53,096 bases of DNA from Bigelowiella natans CCMP2755 (lineage: Eukaryota > Cercozoa > Chlorarachniophyceae): NCBI GenBank assembly GCA_000320545.1, contig ADNK01000505.1, forward strand, positions 42,501-95,596, written 5' to 3'. The first letter of the stretch is position 1; every line of letters begins with the position of its first letter. This document shows positions 37,154 to 48,266 of the stretch, piece after piece. A program made the translations under genes and the position numbers. The notes beneath the pieces were generated by a model that was not told the origin of the DNA, did no database searches, and saw only the letters and a list, made by a program, of their open reading frames with translations.

Positions 37154-38449
37154 GAAAAGCAGAGGAAACCAAAAAAGGCGTTGTTCGGTTTTGAAAGGAC
37201 AAAAGAATAATAATTGTTAGAGAATCAAATTAAGAAAGACTTATGTATAAATAAATATATTATCTCTGATGTATCTGTTTTGTTGTAGTTGTAGTACCAA
37301 TGCTCTAGCGACAGGACCTATCCCTGCATGGTGATAACCGACTCCTCTAGAGAAGAATATAGTAGTAGTAGTAGTAGTAGTAGTAATTATTAAAATGATA
37401 TATTTCTTCATGTTCAAAATAACTATCCATTTTCATTACTAGGTACAGATCAAGTGACTGTCTCCTACTCTGTTTCCGAAATCTAATTACGATGCACTTT
37501 TAAAAAAACAACAATGAATATTACTACTACTGTTACTTTAAAATCATATCTTTGGTAGCGTTGTATTCGAGTCCTTCCTACGCATTATTATCAATGTTTA
37601 TAGTAGAGATTAAGGTCTTGTTCATTGGGTACACGTCAAACATGCAAACAAGCTCACGATGATGATGATGATGCTCTGTAGTAATCTGCTGCTTTGAATG
37701 CCCACCTCTGCCTCCGTTATGAGGTTATTTAGATCATGACGTATACCACCTAATAGGATAGGTCTAGATGTGCGTGTGATGATGATGATAATGACGATTG
37801 TGACGGTGATGGTGATGATGTTTGATGACATTATCATTATTACTATAATATCTGAAATGATGTGTCATAATACTATGCGACGACTACCAATATTACTACT
37901 ACTACTACTACTACATCATCACATACGTTTATATTTGTCCTTTTCACAGCAGTGGAATGAAGTTGATGATGATGATTTCATCATGTCATTGCCTCCTCTT
38001 AGATTGTTATTCTCATCATTATCATGGAGAGAGACTTCTCTTTGTCCCTTGTCCCTTTTGATGGTGGTACAACACGAGGAACACTCTGCTCCGCCATGTT
38101 TAGCAACCATTTCAGCGCATGCCTTCATCATCACCATCAATTAATCAATCAATCAATCAATCAAATGAATCAATCAATCAATCATAATAATAATATATTC
38201 CTATGTGATGATGATCAATCCTTAGATATTGCAAACAAGTTGAATATGATGATATTACTCCTTCTCTTCTCTTTCATTACTCACTCACCTTAGCTGCAGA
38301 TCGACTTGAGCAGAATATTAAAACCTCTATTCATATTAGTCATCACACACCAACAAATAATGGTATTATTAATCACTACTTTCTCGTTCAATTGAAAGAA
38401 GATTGTTATTATGCACTTTGTAAGACTTAAGAGAAGTGACTTTCAGAAT

Positions 38450-38484
<35 letters not shown>

Positions 38485-39227
38485 ACTCAATGAATTTAGT
38501 AATGTCTACTTTTGTTTTCTCTGGTGACTTCACGAATCTGTGTTACAAATAGGAGAAGCACATACATACTCTCTGTCAAACGGCAATATTACTACTATTA
38601 CTACTATAATATGGATTGTATGGTACAGTAACTACTGCAGTACATTAAACTACTATCGAGCAGTAGTATCTATTATGAATGGATGAAGGACTGATATCAT
38701 TATTTAGAATTATTCACAAGTCAGAAAATAATTATTGAATTAATGAAAGTGGACATTGTAGGGGTGGTAGTAGTAGTGGTAGTAGTAGTAACACTATTCA
38801 TTCTACCAAATCCATAACGCCATTTAAGTCACGTCGAGCATGATTCACTGTTGTTCATAACAACACATATCAATGACAACGAGGCAGCAGATCAAGATGA
38901 CACTAACAGAAATTTTGGAATAGATATGGTAGTAGTGACGCTGCTTCTCTGTCGTCTGTGTGTCTATTTGGTGTTGATAAAATCTTATAACATATATTAA
39001 AAAATACGATATCATCATATCAGTAGTTATTAATCATCATGTAAGTAATTATTAATACAGTTGTTATTCTCTTTTAACAAGATATTATCAAAAACTATTA
39101 ATACTATCTCATCAGCAGCAGGTACATAGCACTCCATCAATCAAATCTTTTCCACATTGAATACAAATTACTTCCTTTATTTGATGTCAAAGCACGTACT
39201 CTGTGCCCCCTATGCATATTATGAGAG

Positions 39228-39262
<35 letters not shown>

Positions 39263-39530
39263 TTTAATGATAAAGACATCAATTATGATGCATTTTCAAT
39301 CAAATGCTGCTGCAATTTAGCGGCAGTTTAGGTTGAACTACGTACGCACGTGGAATTATAGATATCAACTCCAGCCTTTAGAAATTGCCTGACAATAATT
39401 TTTATTAGGGAAGAAGAAGAAGTAGCACCAAAATAGCTGTAAAGGAAATTGTCTATTGTTCTCGATTCTAGTCGTAAGGAGAATCAAGCCTTTGAAAGAA
39501 ATCGCTGCTGATCATCCATAGATCATCAAA

Positions 39531-39569
<39 letters not shown>

Positions 39570-39648
39570 ATAATCTCCCTTAACCCTCACCCCCCCCACC
39601 TCAAAGGAACTGGCCGAAAGCCTCCCTCAAAGATGCTTCCACGAAACC

Positions 39649-39679
<31 letters not shown>

Positions 39680-41774
39680 AAGAAGAAGAAGAAGAAGAAA
39701 AAGAAGAAGGAGAAGAAGAAGAAAAAGAAGAAGGAGAAGAAGAAGAAAAAGAAGAAGAAGAAAAAGAAGAAGAAGAAGAAGAAGAAAAAGAAGAAGAATT
39801 AGAAAAAGAGGTCGTCGTGTGCTATAACTATGTTCAGACAGTTTTTTAATACATTCCATTGTCAGTGAAGCTGCTACTACCATATCAATTTCTGATACTA
39901 TTCACATTATTATCACATAATACCATGCTGCTATTTCCTTCGTGTTAGCAAGCGTGGCCGACATAGCCAATACCTAATAGGATTCGATGGAACATAAAGA
40001 AGAAGAAGAAGAAGAAGAAGAAGAAGAAGATGTTAATGATAATGATAATACTGCAAGAGAACAACCCAATCATCAATAATTACTTTTTGCTATTACCACT
40101 ACCACTACTACTACTACTGTTACTACTACTACTACCTGCAGGTCTCTTCGGTTACCATGCCTAATAAAGGAATATTATGTTGTTTCAGAGAAATAAATTG
40201 GTGGTGGTGGTGGTGGTGGTGATAATACCAAATTAAAAGTGATGCCAATAGTTCCAAGGTTTGACCTCGAAGTAGATTGCCACCGCCTCCTAGAGAAGAA
40301 TATAATACAGGACAACATGATGATTGCCACCCCCTCCTAGAGAAGAATATAATATACAGGACTATATGATGACACAAGAATTTCCATACAAGCTGCATAT
40401 ATGATTGCATATCAATCAGCTTTATTAACAACCATATTTACCAATTTGTTTCATGCTTTGTCCAACTATTGTTGTTGCTGCTGAATCTAATCCACCACGA
40501 CTATCACCACCACCACCAGCAGCAGAAGATGTGATTTTATCTCCTTTCCATTCTCCAACCTGGAAAGAAACATATTTTGTTTAAGAGGAATTATTAATGA
40601 AATAAAGTATAGATTATATGTTTGAGTTATTATATCTGAAATCACAGAGTTTATAATGACGATATTTGAGCTATTTGTATCAGCAAACTATTACTCAATC
40701 CTACCATTTGGATTTCATCTAAGATAACTAGTCGTCCTACTACTACCTATCTAGCTACCTACCTACCTACCTACCATTTGGATTTCATCTAAGATAACCA
40801 AACCTAACTCATAAATGGACCGATTTCCATCTGAAGAACAACATAATTAATCAATAACTATACATAAGTAAATAAATCACATATAGGCTTGAGTAATAAG
40901 TCTACAGCTGTTATCATGATGTGCGGTAAAACAGGGGTTATAAATTCAGCACACACGCACACGCACGCACACGCACACACCTTTAGCAGTTATCAGAGAA
41001 TTGACAATAGCTGTTGCCTGAGAGATAACATGTAATTTATTTCTTTATCTAGCATGAAACAATATCACCCGTTGATGTTTCTGTGTGAGTGTTTTATAAT
41101 ACATACTAGTATTGATTCATCATCATTGCCTAGTAGTAGCTATAGCTTGCTACCTTTTCTGGTGTGGCGACTAGAATTCCAGGTCGTCGCAAAGGTGGAA
41201 GTTGTCCGTGTGGACCTGTTAACATATGATAATAATAATGATAATAATAATAATAATAATAATACCGTGAGTACTCACATAAATTGCTGAGTCAATATTT
41301 TGTTGTTGCTGATTATATTTGTTTGGTCTCTGTGTGTATTGTATTGTATCATTATTATTTCCACTACTACCTACCTACCTACCTACCGTGGTAAGCTGCA
41401 ACGTACAAACCTATTTTATATTCAAGATATAATAATATGTATAACCAGACCACCATATCCATCGTCAACATATTGGTCAATGATATAATAATATGTATCA
41501 CCAGACCACCATCCATCGTCGACATATTGGTCAATGATATAATATGTATCACCAGACCACCATCCATCGTGATATAATAATATGTATCACCAGACCACCA
41601 TATCCATCGTCAACATATTGGTCAATGACCTACTATAACTATTTTTTTAATAACTTTCTACTTCTCACGACGATAAGCAAAGTAAATACCTGCGTGCTTA
41701 GCAATTGTCGTAAGTGCAGAGAGTTTTTCAAGAACGAGCGCCACATAAGGTAGCACTAGCAGGGCCCTGAGGAA

Positions 41775-41818
<44 letters not shown>

Positions 41819-42716
41819 ATTACCGATCAAAAAATGATGATGATACCCGTACATGCAAAATACATACTTATCTTATTCATATATGTTACGTTTTGTTTTT
41901 CTTGATACAGCATCTCAAAATTGCTATCTCAGCCTTAAGAACACATAGACAAAACAACATCAAGTTACAACAAATGTAAAGATGTTTATTGGATTGAATT
42001 GTATGTCTGCCTTCACTACCAGCAGAGTCTTTCCAGCACTCGTTGGGAGTGTGAAAACCATGTTTGTTGAGTTGCCTACCCCGTTCAATCATCATGAGTT
42101 AGGAACAGAAGGAATGATGAGGAGGGACATCAAAAATGTATTTGGTACTTATTCCTACTTACGGTGAAGTTCCCTTAATGCCCGTGCTTGCCATGGGTAT
42201 AAGTGCGTGATTCCCCGAGTTGATGCATATGCATTTGCCACCTCCTTGCAAGTATGTAAGTAAGTAAGTAAGAATAACACTGATCAGAGTATCTCCCAGG
42301 TGGAATTCTTTTTTTACTGGGAAAGATATAATGTGTTATTAGCCCTAGTTGAGACAGGAACCTCACATTGCACAATCAATGTAATATTCTACCACTTTAC
42401 CTTAGAAATCCATGGAAGATCCCTAAGAGTGGCGTTGACATCCATTCGATTCTGCTCACGATTATACTTAATATCATCTTTCTTCTTCAATTCAGCAACT
42501 TTGATGGAGGAGTCCAACGCTGCTGCTGTTTTTAGTGAAGATTCACGAGATGGCAGCCTTGCGATAGGGATTTCCTTGCAAAGAGCCATTTCAAGTTAGA
42601 TGCTTTTGCAACAAGTAGTGAATAATAAATTAGTCTCACCATTGAAGCGATCATGAAGGTAACCCATACCGCGAAGAGTACTTTTGAGATCGTAGTAGAC
42701 TGCCGTTGGTTGCCAT
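30481..42716 (-). CDS. HELQ: HELQ/POLQ-type superfamily 2 DNA helicase, helicase-only (HELQ-like)
   Basis: Repairs DNA breaks and stalled forks in the nucleus (Ski2-like 3'-5' helicase). I resolve 42 exons from ATG 42716 (MATNGSLLRSQ) to TAG 30481. All SF2 motifs are present: Q-like LYPWQARAL (42244-42163), Walker A NMVFTLPTSAGKTLL (42075-42020), VLPYVALVLEKLSAL (41766-41690), LVATPEK (41215-41154), DEIQ box GLVILDEIQM (40830-40775), SAT (39973-39924), FRPVPL (39647-39600), VLIFCSSR (38324-38289), GVGYHHAG (37346-37298), CATSTLAAGVNLPA (37105-37046 + 36629-36563), QMGGRAGR (36158-36119). Then the winged-helix/ratchet part (RLYVALILSETVQEA, VSYGDIQ) and HhH (GQRARRAYDAGLKSIRDVA). No polymerase domain follows, so HELQ rather than POLQ. 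Motif II is DEIQ, not DELH. One or more exons between 31449 and 30901 (EFWHL near 31025) and perhaps one near 38500 are unresolved. Confidence 0.92.
35841..35938. repeat. 52-base duplication in a HELQ intron
   Basis: GCATCATCATAAAATATACA with GTGC(A/G)ATTTGTATTGCTATATTATT occurs at 35841 and 35893, between the exons 36043-35966 and 35817-35734. Confidence 0.88.
36239..36313. repeat. (TA)n microsatellite in a HELQ intron
   Basis: Two (AT)n blocks separated by ACATATTT, about 75 bases in total, between exons 36629-36563 and 36158-36119; likely a replication-slippage and cruciform-prone site. Confidence 0.93.
36978..37049. repeat. 36-base tandem duplication copying a 5' splice site of HELQ
   Basis: AATTATTTCACCAAAGAAAG plus CAAAGCAAGTACCGCT is present twice in tandem (36978 and 37014). 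On the minus strand each copy reads AGCG|GTACTTGC; the first is the donor of exon 37105-37046 (TSTLA), the second lies 36 bases downstream. Reading to the second donor meets an in-frame TAA. Confidence 0.9.
39655..39797. repeat. (AAG)n/(CTT)n tract before a HELQ acceptor
   Basis: About 140 bases of AAG with AAA/AGG interruptions. On the gene strand it is a CTT polypyrimidine run ending at the acceptor of exon 39647-39600. It creates spurious Arg/Lys and Leu frames. Confidence 0.93.
40276..40366. repeat. 46-base tandem duplication copying a 3' splice site of HELQ
   Basis: GATTGCCACC(G/C)CCTCCTAG with AGAAGAATATAATA occurs at 40276 and 40322. On the minus strand each copy gives TTCTCTAG|GAGG; the 3'-most copy is the acceptor of exon 40290-40229. 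Confidence 0.88.
40701..40800. repeat. 70-base-spaced duplication of the DEIQ exon end and its donor
   Basis: CTACCATTTGGATTTCATCT followed by AAGATAAC occurs at 40771 (end of the exon 40830-40775, peptide VILDEIQM, and its donor GTAG) and again at 40701 inside the following intron, with CTAC tetranucleotide repeats between. Confidence 0.9.
41427..41628. repeat. Degenerate minisatellite in a HELQ intron
   Basis: Four copies of a unit built from GATATAATAATATGTATCAC, CAGACCACCATCCATCGT and CAACATATTGGTCAAT, of unequal length (about 40-66 bases), between exons 41766-41690 and 41410-41387. Confidence 0.88.
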
Positions 42717-43303
42717 TTCGGTGTTTTGGGTGCATTTCATTTGCTGATGCTGCTGCTGTAGTGTTTATTTACCAAGCAGCAGCAGCAGCCAGCAGGTAGA
42801 CGAGCAGAGCAGAGGAAGGAGCAATGGGGGCGGGTGGGGGTGATGCGTGCAGACAGTGACGACTTCTTGCTCCACTCCGATGCTTCTCTTGTTGTTTCTT
42901 GCCGACTTTTTCCATCAAATCTGAGGCGATTTTGAACATACGACAACCTGATATCTCGAAATATCGGTGGAATTGGAGGGGAATTTGATCGTGCGACAAC
43001 AACATCAACAACAAATAAAAGAGACTACTAAGTTCCCCCACCCGGAACATTGAAGCCTTTACGTGGGGTTTTGGGGGCAGCATCTGAGGAGGAAAAGGAG
43101 GAAAGCATCAATGTTCCCCCGAAATACTGCAAGGAAAACTAGCACTACTATCATAGTGAACTAATATCACATACTGTGATGATGATGCAAAGAAGGAGAA
43201 GGATCTTGTTGTATGTATATGCCAACCACCTTTATTCGAATTGCAAGAGGTAATAACGAATTTAAGTGAAATATTGCCAAGATTTGGAGGAGTACAGTGT
43301 GCG
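42717..43303. promoter_or_regulatory. Divergent intergenic region between HELQ and the tandem SET gene
   Basis: Only 587 bases separate the two ATGs (42716 minus, 43304 plus). GCA/GCT runs lie near 42750-42790. The middle (42800-43100) is GC-richer unique sequence with open frames on the minus strand (up to 104 codons) that match nothing and do not splice sensibly to HELQ; it is best read as promoter and leader DNA. Confidence 0.5.
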
Positions 43304-44581
43304 ATGGTGACGACCCTAATGATTATTACAAAATTTGGGTCCTGCTGCTGTCTAAGAAGGAGGAAAGCTAGCAGCATTTCTCTCACACTTCCTACTACTT
43401 TTGGAGTAGGGGTTATGCTTATTCTTGCATGCTACAGGGCTGCTGCCTATCAATTCAACGAGAACAATCTTCTGGATTCATATCCAAACAGGGATATCTT
43501 CTTTACTTCCTTCTCCTCTTCCTCTTTTTTAGGTGGTAGTTGTTCTGATGCTATTATCTCACATCGTAACACACTACCGCCATGCTCAATCCCACTTGTG
43601 GGAGGGGGAGGAGGACAGTGCCTGTCGCTTGAAGGGGGTGGGATTGGTTCTAGATGCAATCACCGGTGCAGCAATGTCGAAAGTAATAATAATCACACTA
43701 ATGGTGGCGGCAACATGAGTCGTCATTCACGGTTAAGGACTATGAAGATTCTTCTTCGTCGCCTTCTCTCGTCCAAGAAAACCATCCGCCGCTCAGGAGG
43801 AAGGTTTTAATCTCTATACTGATCAACAGCGTCATTGTCACTACCATTTCATCCATCTTACTCTATTATTTGGGATCATACGAATTGATGTTTGATTGTG
43901 CTTCTCTTGTATCAGACTACGAGGAGACGATGAGCAAAAAAAGGCCGCCATCGACAACCCTAATAAAGGAAGTATATACTCCTCCTTCTTCCCATCCTAT
44001 TTTACTGTCTGTCTTCCACGTGCTCTTCATACTACCAGAAAGCATGATTATAAGCTTCAAAGTAAAGCAATGTCGCAACAATCAAAACTAGCGGTATCCT
44101 CCCCCTCCTCCCCTTCTTCGATCAGCAGCGCTATAAAACCATCACCTTTGCTTGGTATTTCCACCCCGCATTATAATCACCAGCACCATAGACTGTTGGT
44201 AATAAGAGGAGGACGAGGAAACAGCAGTTATGGAAGACAAACTGGTCGTAGAGAGCAGGAGGAGGAGGAGGAGGAGATGAAGTACTATTTATGTGAAGAA
44301 GAAGATGATAATTGGCACAGCGACAAGGAGGCAAGAAATGCAACAGAGCAACCTTCTAATCCTCATCATCATCAAGATATTGATCCACTTCTTCTTGTGT
44401 GGTTGGAGAAGAACAATGTACAAATGGAAAAAGTAAAACTCTCTCACATTGAAGGAAAGGGATTAGGAGTTATTGCAACTGAAGATATTCAAGTCAATGA
44501 GAGTTTTTTTTCAATCCCAGTGGATTTAGCACTGACACTTGGTAATTATGTAGATCTATCTATCTGTAAATAAGAGACATG

Positions 44582-44612
<31 letters not shown>

Positions 44613-44837
44613 TGCTTATAATTGACATCATCACTTGATCACAACATAAACATAAGCTCTATTTTATGCTGCTTGCTGCACCGAAGGGGATGATAAAGAT
44701 GAGAATACTACAATGTTTAGACACATTCTCTTCTATGCAGCAAAGAGGATAATAAAGATGATTATACTACAGTTTTAGATACATTCTCTTCTATGCAACA
44801 AAGAGAATAGAGGCTACAAGAACATATTCCATCCTAC

Positions 44838-44876
<39 letters not shown>

Positions 44877-45106
44877 TGAGCATTCTGAATATGGTTGAGA
44901 TTGATTGTAATTTTAATATTGCAGATGATGCAGACCGAGGTCCTTTGCACAAAGCTTGGGAAAAAACATTTTTACATAATCCAGAAGTTATCTCTCTGAT
45001 AAAGAAAATGATGCATAGTATACCTCTAAGTGAAAGAAGTGCTCTATGGAGACAGGTAATAATAATAGTCATAATTAATAATATCGAATATAACAATTAT
45101 GAGGCA

Positions 45107-45141
<35 letters not shown>

Positions 45142-47045
45142 CAATAATGATTTCTCTTATAACAATTATGCACCCTAAATATGTACATTAATACGTGCAC
45201 ATTTTCTTGTTTTTGGTATTTTCTTTTCAGGTCAAATTTTGTCTACTGTTGGTCCTATATCGACGCAAATATTGCAATCCACAAGAATACAGTTGGATTG
45301 ATACAAGCGAATATACTCAAGTCTCGGATTTCGGACCATTTTTCCTCTCACTTCCAGAGCGGTGATGATTAATGTTAAACAATGAAACAATGAGTGGTTG
45401 TATTGAATATTTGAATCGATGATCTTCCTCTCTCTCCCAACTTTGTATAATAATAATAATAATAATAACAATGATAATAGAAACAACAATAATAATAATA
45501 ACTATAAATATCTCATTCCGCCAGCACTATCACCATCACCACCACCCTCTATCCTAATTCTATACCTCATTTAAACAAAAATACACAGAATTTCGTGGTT
45601 GTATGATCTTATTCTTCTGAAACAGATACAGCGATGTTCTTTGGTGGAGTGATGATGAAATTGAATTTCTTAGAGGCACTCCTCTGTCAGTAATAATAGA
45701 TAGAAAAAGATGTTGAAAAAGACTATGACTATATTTGAAGGTGTTTCTGGTCTCTTCTTCCTCACTTCCTCCTCTTTGTATTACTATTTAGTTATGACTA
45801 TTCAGTACGACAAAGGATGGGATTAAGCCACATTCGTCGTGTCATCACACAATATCTTATTCCTCACTTCACACCACTTCACGGTGATGAAGAAGCAGCA
45901 GCTCGTCGTAGCACAGCTTACTTGTAACATCAATTCGATGCAGTGTATAAACAGTATACATACAATCACGAGAATGTTGTTGTTGGTTCTTGAGTTTGAA
46001 AGAGATTATGAGCAGTGTTGGGCAATGTTGTGAGTGATAACAATAACTAGTATAATAAGTATTGGTTTGTAGGTGTTGCAATAGTCTAGTAGTTGTAACA
46101 GTAGTAGTAGTAGTAGTAGTAGTAGTAGTTGTGGTAATGGTGGTTGTAGTAGTATACTACTTTGAGGATTCTTCATTTCAACCTGCTTTAGCAGCCTAAA
46201 GCATGAGGAAGTGATTTCCATGTTCTTTATCTGTTGCTTCTTCTTCTTATTTTTCTTCATCTCCTTTTTGTTTTTATTAGGCCTTAAGCATGAAGAACTA
46301 ATATGGGCTTGGTCGACTTTTAGATCAAGGAGTTTTGGAGATGAGGTAACTTACGATGATGAATTGATATACTTAAATTTTATGTAAGCAGAAGAGAAAA
46401 ACAAAAGAGAAAATGATGGTGATGACGACGACAATGAAGCTTTGCTATCCTTTTAGCGGATTAAGTTATATTATGGTATAATAAAGTGTATGTATATAAA
46501 AAAGCTGCTTCAGAGGTTCAAAATTATATTATGGTAAAAAGTGCATGTATATAAAAAAGATGCTTCAGAGCTCCAACAAATAACTTAAATTATATTACCT
46601 CGTTTCATGAAATAATTTGACTTTAGAAACAAAATATTGACCTCCTGCAAATATGGTAGCATGCTGTTGCAAAGTACGCATCATTTTTTGTAATATGTGT
46701 TATGTTTTGATCCTATGTTGTTGTCATTCACTACATCAGAGTTTAATCAAGGGCCAAGAGTTTGTATTATTGCCTATCCTCGACTATCTCAATCATAATG
46801 TAGTACTGATGATGATGATGATGATGGTTTGATTGTAGTAAAAATTGTAGTATTATTTTCAAACAAACATCAGTGCTTACCATTCTCACCGTAATTATTA
46901 GTTTTAAATTATAGTTTTGTATAAACAAATGATGTTGTTCAGTATTAACACCATAATTATTACAATGTGAGTAGTAGTAAAAAACTTGTCAGGTTGATTC
47001 TCACGTGAATTGGGTGAGCAACGTAACGATTAGCAGCCCATCATT

Positions 47046-47081
<36 letters not shown>

Positions 47082-47217
47082 GATGCCAGCTGCAATCAAG
47101 ACGATGGAAAAGAGGAGAAGTGGCCGTGTATGTTATTGCTTCTACTAATATTTTTTAATGCTTCGTAATGAATGATTAGTACAGTATTATTGCATCACTC
47201 AGCAAGAGAAGTGTAGG

Positions 47218-47256
<39 letters not shown>

Positions 47257-48233
47257 TCTTCTTTTAAAGAGCATGAATTTATCTGTGTGTATCTGACGTT
47301 TTTGTGATACATTTCTTCATCGAAGGAAATCTTAGTATGATATTAATATGCCGTGAGAGAAACAAAACGAACACAATTGAGCTTATGTTTGAAATTTTCC
47401 AGATTGGCTATGTTGCAAAACGCCACATTTTTAAAGGTAATTTGTCTTATTGTAGTATACCTCATTCCAATATCTTTTAAGTGAAGCAGATATGTTAAGA
47501 AAAATATGGCATAGATACTATCATTTGTTGTAGTAGAAGATAGTACTAGTATGAGAAGTAGGGATTCATTCTTTCCAGAATAAAGATGATAAATGAAAAA
47601 CATGAACAATAGTCGTTACATGTTTACGTCAGGAATGATGATCTAATGGTGATAACAATGATAATTTTCAATAATATATAGGTGAAGAAGTTATGACAAG
47701 TTACGGAATCAAAGGAAATGATGTTTTGCTCAGTGGTTACGGCTTCGTTGAAGCTAACAACACGTTAGAGAATCCAGGTATGTATATTATACATTGCAAT
47801 TTATTACACCATATTTATTTTAACATAAAGTTTATTGTCTGGTCCTATTTACAAAGGGTGAAAATAATAATAGCACATATGTGTATTCGTACATTATCTT
47901 TTATCTCATTTACCAGTCTTCTTCACTGATTTTCCCAAATTTTACACCATCATATTTTCCAAAGTATCGGTATCCTCCTCCTCCTCCTTTATAAAGGGTA
48001 GTGACAGTTGGCCTTGTATTAACATAATTTCCATCAGGGGGAGAGATTCCATCACATCTTGCTGCATACATGCGAAAACCCAAGCTTTCTAATATGCGAC
48101 AAGAGACCATAGAACGAGCAATGACATTCTCAAAGTAGGTGATAGGATAGAACTTGCAGCTTGTTTTCGTTCACAAATGTGAAGAGGTTACTGAGATTAT
48201 CATGATGGAGATGATAATGATGACAATGGTATA

Positions 48234-48266
<33 letters not shown>

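Noticed and set aside
39587-39883. Leu-rich minus frame and the matching Arg/Lys-rich plus frame
   Set aside because: Produced by the (AAG)n/(CTT)n run; only its last 48 bases (39600-39647) are a real HELQ exon, in another context.
41427-41628. CRISPR-like array
   Set aside because: Units are contiguous and of unequal length without spacers, and the locus is a eukaryotic intron.
42737-43083. Overlapping minus frames before HELQ
   Set aside because: Joining them to HELQ breaks phase, while ATG 42716 with donor at 42669 fits exactly.
47910-48110. 66-codon minus frame inside the SET gene
   Set aside because: It is antisense to exons 47917-47997 and 48038-48134, which keep the SET-gene frame and match the SETD3-like tail.
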